A DNA stretch of 64,000 bases. It comes from Watersipora subatra (Eukaryota; Bryozoa; Gymnolaemata; Cheilostomatida; Watersiporidae). The position numbers and the translations under genes were made by a program. Below the pieces are notes generated by a model. The model had not been told where the DNA came from. It saw only the letters and a program-made list of their open reading frames with translations, and made no database searches. Of the stretch, positions 1-10,800 are shown one piece after another. The stretch is taken from contig NC_088715.1 of the NCBI RefSeq assembly GCF_963576615.1, positions 56,792,690 through 56,856,689 of the forward strand, read 5' to 3'. The first letter of the stretch is position 1. Every line of letters starts with the position of its first letter.

Positions 1-177
1 AGCATAAAGTATTTCTTGATTGTAGTTTTATTCTTCATTTTAACCAATTTCATTCATAGTATGCTTTCTTTGCAAGAAACCTCAGAGTTCATGCTTGACA
101 ATTTTTGGCTGTCATATAGTGACTTGGCTTAACTAAGCTGGATGTGCTAGGGTTCCATTATTGCACTACCTCTTTAG

Positions 178-3100
178 GGATATCGATACAAAATGAAAAG
201 TGTGTACGCCCACTTCCCTATCAACATTGCCATCAGTGAGCAAGGCAAGAAGGTTGAGATCCGTAACTTTTTGGGTGAGAAGTACACTAGGGTTGTGATG
301 ATGCCTGATGGTGTGACAGCAGCCAGCAGCGGCCTCAAGGATGAATACCAGATTGATGGCAATGACATCGAAGCTGTGTCACAAGCAGGTTAGCTCGTTC
401 TGTCCACATTTTGGAGTAATAATCCTGTCAATATTCATCAGACATTTGTTCATGCAATAGGTTGTCACACTGTAAACATTTACTATAGATTTTTGTACTT
501 CTGATATTTATTATTTTGATGGGCTTTTTGTTGTTGGCGTTGTGAATGAGCCAAAAACACTTGCGACAAGGCTGTAGGTTTGTTTCAAATTAACACAAGT
601 AAATTTTAGAGATATGTATTGGCTGTAACGGGTTAGAAGTGTTTCAATGGTCTTAAACGGATAGCGACACTGACCCAATGTACACATCCTACAGCAATCA
701 TTAAAAACCAATTGAGAGTTGGTATCATTGTGGCTATGTAATTCCATTACTGGTTACGATGGAATTATAGACGGAAACTTTATGCCAATTGGAAATCCAT
801 TATTGCTCTTATATAATAGAGCTTATAATCAATGCTTTTGTAAAAGGTTATTTAGAATAAATATAATATTGAAGGTGCGCATTGCTAAGGAATCCGTGTC
901 GCTATTTTTAAGTATTACAATTGCTGTTGTACTATTTTTTGGAGAGTCAAGTCTAAAATTATTGAATTTTTAGTTCTGAGCTCATCAAATATCTCTCATT
1001 TGCGACTCATTTCAGGTACAAAAATCGCTCCAACTTTTTGCTATACAGTAGACGCTCCTATAACGCACACCTCCTATAACGGAAATTCCAGATAACTTAA
1101 AAGAGTAATGTGAAGTTTTTCCTTCCTACTATGTAAAAAATTTCATATAATGTAAAGTGTCAAGTTGGGTGTGTTTCAAAATCGATTTGAATGTTAGTTT
1201 ATTTCGTCGTATTTGCGGAAGAAGAAACGTGGTGTATTTAGCGTTATATCTATTATATAATTTTTGCAACATTCTAGTTCGTCGTAATATATCGTTAAAT
1301 GTGTCGACTAAAAGGCGAATAGGATAGCTGCGCAATTGTTCATGAATACAAAGCCAATCGGTTGGTACAGGATTTACAGCATCACTCTATCAATCGAAAT
1401 GTCACGAGTTGGATTGTCATCGAAAATTGGCTTTATACTAACCTTGACCACCGGATAGTGATTGACGACGAACAGGTAGAACTGCTTTTTTGTAGTTGAA
1501 GATTTTGTTGTCTTGCCTTATTGTAGACGTACAAAATATTTGTTATTAGCTTGACTTTGCAGAGATAACTTTGCTGTTTAGAAAAATGAGCAAATCGTTG
1601 TAAATGAACATTGAAAATGTGCAGCTCCTATCAACTTGTAAATTTACTGCAATCATGGTCTATAAAACCAGTGAGTGATCATAAAAAGGAGAAAAGTCGT
1701 CGATGCAAACCAACAATTCTGTAGTTACAGTACAGCTCGCAATTTGAAAGAGTTAAGTTTTTGCATAGCCAAAGGGAAAGTTCTTGAAACGGATTAGGCA
1801 ATTTACATGTATTTTACTTTTACAACGTGAATTATCTATAACATAAACATTCCTGGAACTGATTATTTAATTTATAGGATCGTCTACTGTACAGTCAAGT
1901 CTCTATTCACTATGGCCTTGACATGAATTATTTAACATGGACCTTACAATTCGAGCAAGTTTTCGCCCATATACCTGAAGTAATTTCGTGAAACATTTCC
2001 ACTTTTGTAAATGAAAGTGGAGAGGCTAATAAAAATTGTAAAAAAAGAATACAATGGATGAGCTAAAGGTTTTATATAAGTGAGATCATCGCTATCACCA
2101 CTTCTTATCATCAAATTTATGTATTGTCGGGTCTTCGCATTTGTAGGACTCGAAAGTTAGATAGCAGTAAAATTTGTTTTTAACATAGAGTTTAATTGAC
2201 AGCGTTTTAAAATTGTATGTATTTATAACAATAGAATCGTGATATTTCATTTTTTGGGATGATTTTGATGTATGTAAAACCGAAAAGGCAACAAACACAG
2301 CCGTGAAGCAAGCGGCAAGCTGTGCCATAAAGAGCTCATTTGCTGGGTGAAACAATGTCAATGATAAGCCAATGCGTGATCACGAGACAAAAATATTTCT
2401 CTTGCCCGCTATTTTGACGCATTTTCCCATCCAGTCAACACGCTACATTACCGTTATGACTGCCCAACATGGCAGATGGTTATAATGTCGGGTCAAAACA
2501 TATTCTGCAAATGCTGCACCGTGTTTATATTTTAGAGCAGTGGTTATAGAATTACACCAATCGGCTTGTGTGTCTCATCTTGTGTGGTGCACTAGCAAAA
2601 GCATCTTTGAATTGAAAATTTTAAAATAGTCTGCAAGAATTAGTTATTCTTGCACACTGTTTAGCTAAAAAAAGAATGCTTTGCTTTCATGAATAAGAAA
2701 TTTTTAAATGGAAATTTTTCGATCTAGCTTTTAAGTGATTCAAATATAAATAATCAGTGTCGCTGCTGTTTTCGGTTGATATTTTGATGAGACTGAAATC
2801 TTTCCGTCTATTTTCCTGACCTGAAAATGTTGATAAAACCTGATATTTGGTCGAGTACGCACAAAAATATTCTGCAAAAATATACTGCATTGCAAATCTG
2901 CACCCCGATCTGCAATGTTATCCGCTACTGTTAATGTAATAATATTTTGTGCTATCAGTTAGCCTTCAACTTTATAAATTTAGTTTAACAATTATATAGT
3001 AACCCATAGATTTTGTCAAAGGTGTCTGAGCTAAACACAGATTCTGGTATATTCTCATCAGTACCATAAAATGTCATACAAGAATAATTCGTTAGGGTGG

Positions 3101-5244
3101 TGCTTAAAGTGTGTCAGTCATCTGGTCCATACACAAATAGGCACGCGGCTAGTGGACTGTTATTTGAGAAAATAATGGTGCATGATGTTGCTTTTTAGTT
3201 CATAAGGCAGTTTTGTTGACGACTTACCATTTTAGTTCATAATCAACACTACATGTATATTTTAGGAATCCAAAGACATAATAAAATAAATACGCAATAC
3301 GATTACAAATTTTACAATAGTAAATGAGTAGAGGATAACACCACATCACTCACATGACCTGGCTAAAATTGTGTGGGGTTTGGCATCTTAGTTCTCAGTT
3401 TACGATAACCTTGTTGTACAATTTTTTCGTCCTGCTGCGTACAACACACTGATTTTTCGCCCTCCATATAAAATCAACAAAAAATTCTCTTAAATTCAAA
3501 ATTGGCAGTCAGCGATTACGTCTGATTACAGTGCTGATTACGTCGAAATAACAAATATGCCGATGTGATATTTGTTGAAATTTCTCTAACAATGAATAAA
3601 AGAGATACAATGCTCACTCCTGTCGGTGTTGTTAGTTGATGTGAAAACCAAACCGGAAACAGATAGGTGATGAAATTTTAGTGATGAAAAAGTTGCAGTT
3701 CAGTAAAATAGTTAAAAGTACGTAGTTATTCTTCATTAGTATATATATATATATATGGGTACTCTATAAATGTTGGAATAATCTGTTCTGGGAACGTTTA
3801 CGCTACAGGTATTTTACTCTATATGAATGTAAAATACATGCAATATGTTTAATCTGTTTTAAGATATTCCCAAACTCACCCCTTTGCTCTTTGAAAAAGA
3901 AAAAAACTAGACTTCATTTTTTAATACGACTACAGCAACTGCAGTATTATTGGTTTGTATCGGCAACTTTTCTCCTTTTTCTTTTCACTTTCATTCAGTT
4001 TATCATTCGTTTATTATTACCGTGATTTCACAATAAGGGGAATGTCACACTTTCAATTTTAATTTACATCGATTTTTTCCATTCTTGTTCTAGATGGCAA
4101 TGTCTATTCTTCAACGGAAAACTAATAAAAAACATTTTGTGTTGAAAAGAAAGTGAAAAATATAGCTGTGTTATAATGAAAGCTCTGTCTGTCTGTCTAT
4201 CCGTTGCCAGGTTAGAGGTTAGGATAAAAACAATTTTATCAAAGCAAAAACTACATAAATTCTTTAGGTTATTTGGAATTTACGTTATAGGGCTGTCTAC
4301 TGTATTCCATTTATTGCAAAAATGCCTCCATTTCTTGTAGTTAATTCAGTTTGTAAATTATTGAATACTTGAGTGACATTTGCGTTATAAACCAGCATTT
4401 GTTTATCACAGTGGTTCCCAACTACCTTGGAGCCATGGACCCCCTGAGCTCCTTATCTAAAACTCACGGACCCCTTTATAAACATCATAATATATGGTGT
4501 TGATAACAATGCATTGTAAATTGAAATGTTCTATTTTCCATGGATCTTAGTATATCGCTGAAATTGAAGAGGGTGGTGAACAGTGTTTGCCGGTTAGAGG
4601 TTTTGTTGTTTTGTACTACTAACCGATAATCAGGTACTATCCATCGATTGATGCACATAGGTGGTAAAAGTCTGGACCCAAAAACCTAACAAGACAACGG
4701 GACCACCCCGCGGGAATTTCATTAGCCCCGAAACCCAGGCTAGCGCAATCCCAACAGAACTCGATCATTAAACCCCACCCATATGATAGCCTTCGCCTAT
4801 CTTTTTAAGGTTTTATGTCATTGATCCAATCACTGCAAGACAGAAATAGCTGTAAATAACTAGCTAGAAAAACCAATACTGGCATCAGCCTGTGGACCCT
4901 CTCAAAACCTCCTGTGGACCCCTAGGGGTCCATGGACCACCAGTTGGGAACCACTGGTTTATCACAATTGATACATAAACCATAACTCCGATTTAGTGTT
5001 GGTTTTCCTAATGTTAAGTCATGCAGCGAATAAAATATTAGCTATATGGAGCAGCTCAAGAATTAATTCAGCTGTAATGTAGCTCACGAGCCAAAAATAC
5101 CAAGTGAGTGATACAAATTTTCATCTTTTTATAGCTGCAAGAATCCAACAAAGTACATCAGTGAAGAAGAAGGATATCCGAAAGTTTCTGGATGGTGTAT
5201 ACGTCTCTGAGAAACTGAACATTGAGGTTGCTACCGAGGACTGA
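178..5244 (+). CDS. RPL9: Ribosomal protein uL6 (60S L9), last two exons; 5' part outside window
   Basis: Structural protein of the large cytosolic ribosomal subunit. Two exons are visible: 178-388 and 5135-5244, both with AG/GT borders and matching phase (the first ends with G, the second starts with CT to complete Ala). The first translates from [16 protein letters not shown], which matches the animal L9 motif around '[13 protein letters not shown]', and continues through [12 protein letters not shown] and [10 protein letters not shown]. The second reads [17 protein letters not shown], then [10 protein letters not shown] and an acidic end, EVATED, before TGA at 5242-5244. About 106 C-terminal residues are present; the family is near 190, so the first half is left of the window. 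An in-frame ATG at 193-195 is an internal Met, not the start. A poly(A) signal follows at 5320. No frameshift is seen; the gene looks functional. Confidence 0.95.
1046..1889. mobile_element. pogo/Tigger-like MITE with TA target duplication
   Basis: The left end reads CAGTAGACGCTCCTATAACG and the right end is its imperfect inverted complement, ending ATAGGATCGTCTACTG. Both ends are flanked by TA (1044-1045 and 1890-1891). A CAGTAGA-type terminus on a TA duplication is typical of pogo/Tigger elements of the Tc1-mariner superfamily. No transposase reading frame is present in its 844 bases, so it is non-autonomous. A further right-hand terminus of the same family ends at 4302. Confidence 0.65.
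4264..4302. mobile_element. Orphan right terminus of the same pogo-like family
   Basis: Read on the minus strand from 4302 inward, this starts CAGTAGACAGCCCTATAACG and continues with AAATTCCAAATAACC, matching positions 1046-1097 of the left terminus of the element above, including its subterminal AAATTCCAGATAAC. TA follows at 4303-4304. No left end of its own was found; it may pair with 1046, making a nested 3.26 kb element, or be a truncated copy. Confidence 0.5.
4409..4956. mobile_element. hAT-like non-autonomous element, 8-bp TSD
   Basis: The left end is CAGTGGTTCCCAACT and the right end AGTTGGGAACCACTG, perfect inverted repeats of 15 bases. The 8-base direct repeat GTTTATCA abuts both ends (4401-4408 and 4957-4964). 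The CAGTGGTTC.. terminus and 8-bp duplication are diagnostic of hAT transposons. The 548-bp body encodes no transposase. The subterminal 'GGACCCC' blocks on both sides are also inverted. Bases about 4665-4805 are homologous to part of the different element at 21999-22644, so the two share an internal module. Confidence 0.9.
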
Positions 5245-5319
5245 GTCTGAATCGCTTACAGTGCTGCTTGTGTTGTCCTCTGTTACCATCTAATTTTTTA
5301 TTTGGCTCTCTGTGAGATC

Positions 5320-5325
5320 AATAAA
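5320..5325 (+). promoter_or_regulatory. Poly(A) signal AATAAA of RPL9
   Basis: Canonical AATAAA 75 bases after the RPL9 stop codon, a normal distance for a short ribosomal-protein 3' UTR. Confidence 0.7.
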
Positions 5326-5329
5326 TGAT

Positions 5330-7830
5330 AAAAACCTGCATTTGCCTTTTTCTTCTGTTTGGTAAGTCATCCCATTGCCATGGTTTGTAGTTCGCTGTGC
5401 CCACTTGGTTGATTTATATATATTCAAAATCGTTACCTGGTTTTATGACTTGAAATTTTTAACCTAATCACACAAATGGTATCAAACTAACTTTGCTTGA
5501 GCCATTGCCAAAACTGGTATTTAGATTCCCTATCGTAAGAAGTAATTTATAAAGAGCAGATCTAACCAGCTGCCTCTACCCAGTAAAATGAATATAGTTC
5601 ACCTTAGGGTTCTCATCCATTTCAGAGGGCTGTATTGCAAAGCAATTCGTTCAAAATCTGAAAGTTTTCTTATTACGAATGATGTAATAAGAAAATCTCT
5701 GCATGCAACTATTTGCATGCAGAGGTGACTAAGGACTTATTTTTGTTTTACATGGTGGCATACTATACAAGTAATTTTAAGGGAGTGGGTAATATACATA
5801 TATACTACCCAAGTTGCTTTCATATATTCTATAGAGTATGCTGAGCTGGTAAAATATTGGTGTCTTTAGCAGCTCTTGTTTCAACTTATTGAACTAGCAT
5901 AAAATAAAACAGTCTAAACAGCTTGTTTATTTATTACGCTTCAAGATGTCTTATCTGAATATCTCAAACACTTCAAATAATAATATTTTCCTGTAGAGTT
6001 ATGACTTACTAAGCTAGAAACCAGTTTTGTGGACTGAAGATAAAACTTGCAATAGGGATATGTGTTATCTGACCTTCCTCTGCTGTGGAGCTGTATAATG
6101 AGTGGCATTGTGTTCACGGTGTGTCAATAGAATGCTGACAGCCAAAAGGTTATCATTACATGTTCAAGCCAATAATTTACAATTGTGCAGAAGCCAACCT
6201 TTTTGTGAATACTAGTTGTACATCCATGTTGCGCTAAGCTGATGTTCACATAAAGCAGTGTTTGAATGTATTATTTGTAACAGGCTTGTACTACCTCAAA
6301 GCGCTTGAAGACGCTGATGATACAGCAAATTATAATCATATTAGTAGAGCTAATTTTAAAGTAACAAAAGGAATGAATTAACATATGATGTTATATCATT
6401 ATAGCAGCCAACTGTATCATGTTGGATTTATGTTGGATTCACTTAACTATCTGTAACTAGCTTTACCTGGTTAGAAAAAACACTCCAATGCTCCAAAGCC
6501 ACAAATCAAGCGTGTTCTTTTCACAACTTGTTACTTATATAATTGATATGAGATCTGAAGGTGTTTTATTACTAGGACACTAATACACATGTGCCTAAAA
6601 ATTTTTTTAAAAGCTTTTGATCTTGTAAGGCAGGCGTACAAGCCGTACTTGACCATTCCAAGACAAATCATACATTATGATTTCATGTATATTTTCATAA
6701 TTATGTGAAGGGCTTGTTCCAAATTGGAACATAGGTTGTTCTGTTGTCAATTTCTGCAAAACTAGACCAAAAATTATAAGTTTGCGCAACCTGTCTGGAA
6801 AAAAAACGCACTATGTCCCTTCATTACAACAACAATTATTTTGGACATTGGCCTTGTCTGTGTTTACAGCTGGCTCAGATTTCACTTTCTGTTAGGTGCT
6901 AATGATTCAGCTGATGTAGTGACCTCAAGGTATGTGGAATAACAACTTATATACATGTAAGTCATTTGTTGGTGGTAAGTAAAGGTACATTCTCTCTAAC
7001 ATCACAAGCTTTATTTTGGTGTTTGCTTTACTGTACCTCCTTGCTCAAGAGCCACCTTTTACGTGTGTTACAATGTATATAGCTTGCTGCAACAACAGGT
7101 TAATGTATGGACAACGGCAGCGTGGTTTGGGTTTCTGTTTATGAATGGTTGAGCAGAGAAGTTTCAGCCATTTTGTTATTCTATTGTCACAAACACATTA
7201 GCATTTAGCTTCCAGAACCTTCTGCTAAAAGACTTATTTGCATAGCATAACCTTTAACAAGCAATGAATACTTATCATTATGCCTGCTGTACATCCTGAT
7301 GTATTGTGTTGCCTTAGATATTGGTGCTTTCCAGTCTTAGATACCAATGCTTTCCAGTTTGGTGGTAACAGTGCTTTAGGATGCTACAATTATCAAAGCA
7401 GCACATCTTCGTTGATCTGTTTTTAAACCTTCTCTTGCACTTTCAAGCTTTATAATAGTTTATATAGTAATAACTCTACCACAGTTTTGTAGATCTCTTG
7501 CTGTTTTAAAAAATAGTTTCATTTTCACATTAAACTACCGTCCCTATTTCTAAAGCGCTGCAACACATTCACGCTAGCCTGAGATCTTTTGCTCATGTAA
7601 AACTACAGAAGGGGTCGGCTTCTCGGAAATGCAGGCTCCTTCAAGCTACTTATTAATACTTAATAACTCTAATACGAAAGCTGGGATGGTAATCTTTATC
7701 CAGCTGTGCAAACGACGTGAAATTTACTTGTTCCTTTCTCTCTTGTCAGAACGGTTTGTGTCACGCTCACACTGTGATACCATCCGAGTAAATCGCAAGT
7801 TTTTCGCTGAAGCCGAGTTCGTGAGGCAGG
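5330..7830 (+). other. Intergenic region between RPL9 and the P450
   Basis: No exon or conserved gene is recognised here. The stretch includes two adjacent perfect hairpins (5665-5724). The sequence is AT-rich with short random ORFs only. If the P450 exon proposed at 7831 is right, its promoter and 5' UTR lie in the right-hand part. Confidence 0.5.
5665..5724. repeat. Two adjacent perfect hairpins
   Basis: Hairpin 1: arms 5665-5676 and 5684-5695, 12 perfect pairs around a 7-base loop. Hairpin 2: arms 5697-5708 (CTCTGCATGCAA) and 5713-5724, 12 perfect pairs around a 4-base loop. They are separated by one base. The function is unknown. Confidence 0.75.
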
Positions 7831-10800
7831 ATGAGCCGCTCCTTCCGACAGATCCCTCTTGTTAGCAAGTGGGCTATCATGAAGGAAGTCAAACCTATTG
7901 GTGAGTAGCTGTGAGCTGTTAATAGGGCTGCATGCAGTGAGGGTCTCTACAAATATTTTTCAACTTTGTGAATAGAGAGATTTCTAGTAATGTCAGGAGC
8001 AGTGAAATATAAAAGAGACCATGTTTTCAAACCGCATGTCAACTTTTTTTGATGCCTAGGCAGTTTAGCTCATAAGTTTGCGTAGTATGAGCTTTGTGTG
8101 ACAGCGTTTGGGAAATTTGTGCCACAATAGCAAAAAATAACAGTGCAATGGTCAATCAAGCATGTCACGGTCTAGCTGTCTGAAATCAGTAGCATTTGAC
8201 CTGTATTTTCCAAAAGTTATTTATTGCCTTTTCAGTGGTTCTTAACCTGGCGTCAATTGAACCTTACTTGTGTGGTAAGTCAGTCTCAGGGTATGGTGGA
8301 GGTCTGTCAAAGGCAACAGCAGAACTCACACCTATTTGCAAGGTTATCTCTATCAAAAGATATGCAATTTGTTGGGTTCATGCATTGTATTGGTTGTGTT
8401 TTGTGAACGTAGTGATGCTACTGCGTAGAGCAGCCACCGTGGCTCAGTGGTTAGGGCGCTGGCTTATGATCAATAGGTCAGTAGTTGGAGTCGCATTAGG
8501 ACCATTGGTGGTGTTCCAGACCCTCCAGACCCTTCAGACCCTCCAGACCCCTCATACCCTTCATACCCTTCATTTATATACCCTAAATGAAGGGTATCTA
8601 ACCACAACTGCTTCTGTGTCAAATCTGGTCCGGTCATCGGCCACTAAATCGGCTTTCCTAGCTGCGCTCCAGCGAGGATGAAGAGGGTGGCTAACAATCC
8701 TGCAGGACTAAAACAAAATCTGACAAAGGGAGTTGGCTCCTCTGTGAGCTAATGGCCAGCTAGCTAAAGCTGGTGTTTCAATAGAAACACCTAACAGAAG
8801 GCAATGGCAAACCACTGTTGAAACCTGCCAAAAAAAGGCATGGTTATAGGGTTATAGGTTATGGTCATCTACATTCTTACAGGACGTGGTACATCGATAG
8901 ATGAATGATAATGCACAGTTCATTTTGTGTACTAGTAAAATGTGTATTCGTCTTGAAAGCGAAAAAAATCATTTGTTTTGCAATAAAAACTAGTTCAGTG
9001 AAAGTGCATATAAAACTGGTGGGGTTTGGTATGTCCAACAAGGTAAGAACCACTGCTCTAAATCAAAGGAAGTTAACCTGATTATCAGGTCTGAACCTGG
9101 TACTGGTCCATGTTTGGGTCTTCTAGTCAGAAAAAGAGCAAAATTGATGTTACAGGGAATCTGTCTATGAATCAACTCCACAGAGTAAAACCCAAATGGC
9201 TGAAGAACTTAGGCAAAGTAGTAAGGTATTCGTCTAAGGAGAGGATAGTAGAGGTTAGTAAGAGGCTGTTAAAAGATGCTACGAATGTGCATTAGTACCT
9301 GATATAACTCTCAGCTTCATCTGCTTCATTCTCTATCAAAAATGTAAATACTTTTTACTCATTTGATAATGGCTGAACATTTGTATTGCTACTCAAGATG
9401 ATGGTTCCTATGTAGTCTCTACTACTAAGGTACCATCACCAGTAATGATAAGAAGAATCATCTACTTTTCTGTAATACATAAAACATGCAAATAAATTTC
9501 TGTGGGTCTAGTCTGAGATTTATGGCTTGCATAAAGCTGTTGTCAACATGCACATTTTGGAGTTGTTCTCTATAAGTTTGGTTTGTTAGGTCAAGCTTAG
9601 TAAATAGCACTATAATCATTTTTTATGCTGTTCATGAATGCTAGAACATTCTACACTAATTTGTCCTTTTGCTAAGGAGTTATCTCGCCATTTTCAGCTG
9701 AGTTTTATTTTAGATATACAATCCTAAGGATATTGAAGCCCTACTGCGTGCTGATGGGAAATGCCCTTTTAGGCCAGTGCTGCCTCTGCTCGACCTCGCT
9801 ATCAAGCGTGGTCACCTTCAACCCAGCATCAGCCACACGTGAGGCAAATTTTGCTTGTCTATTAGAGAGCTTATCTTATGTCTGATTAAATCGACTGCAG
9901 ACTAAAAATCCTGCTGTAGCTCTGGCATGAATCGTAAACCAAACCAGAGAACCCTGTGTATATTTCTTTGTCATACAGATTCTCTTGCATGTGAGTAACC
10001 ACCTTAAGCAGGTCAACTTTGGAGTTTGTATATCAGTCGTGATCATGAAATGAAAAATTTTAAACTTGCAACAACAAGATGGGGTTCATTTACCGGAAAT
10101 GTCGTTGTTGGTGACAGAAAGGTCATCTGACCCAGGATGCTCTTTCTGGTGAACCAACAGAGCTGCTTAGTTTGCAATTTGAGAAGCATTTGTCTCAGTT
10201 GAATCTAGAGAAAGCAAGAAAGGCTTCCTGCGTTAATAGTTATTTCATATCATATTAGTATTCCATAGGGTTATACTTTTCTGTAAAGTTTACTCACTTG
10301 AAGCAGGTTTGCATGGGCATATTAGCCATCACACCATTTGCTTACAATATCTCAGGAACACTTTTTGGCTGCCAAACAACGAGGTTGTATTACTTTATAT
10401 ATATTATATATATATTATAAGTTATATTACAAAGTTATATTATATTAAGTTATATTATTATATTAAGTTATATTATTATATTAAGTTATTATTATTAAAA
10501 ATATTAAGTTAAATATTTTTCTATTTCTCATTAGACCTCACAATTTTTAAAAGAAAAGGTGAAAGGTTGGCTGTATCAGTTACTTATTATACTACCAGGT
10601 GGAAACTGTCACAATCTAAAATGGGTGTTACTTACCCATTTTTCTAATAACTCAATCCACAATATCAGAGGTGGAATATTAAAAAAACCAGCTTTCTTGT
10701 AAATTTTGTTCAAGTGTGTTACAGCACTGAAAAACAAAGTGTGTGACAAATTGCGAATACCACTAATGTATATCAAGTTGCCTAAATAGTTGAAGTACAT

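Larger units (their letters stand above)
389..5134 (+). other. Long RPL9 intron with mobile-element debris
   Basis: A 4.7 kb GT-AG intron. It contains pogo-like termini at 1046, 1889 and 4302, a hAT-like element at 4409-4956 and a short (AT)n at about 3740-3757. I looked for box C/D or H/ACA snoRNAs, which are common in ribosomal-protein introns, and found no convincing one. The stretch 1893-4260 has no recognisable coding potential. Confidence 0.6.

Noticed and set aside
8233-8271. A 39-base segment with TTTTCAG before and GTAAGT after, in phase 0 with the P450 exon at 9714
   Set aside because: Its sequence CAGTGGTTCTTAACC is the terminal inverted repeat of a hAT-like element and the peptide (WFLTWRQLNL..) does not resemble a P450.
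9110-9295. Lysine-rich 61-codon ORF in P450 intron 1
   Set aside because: No known family, no upstream promoter or splice context, and adjacent to transposon ends.
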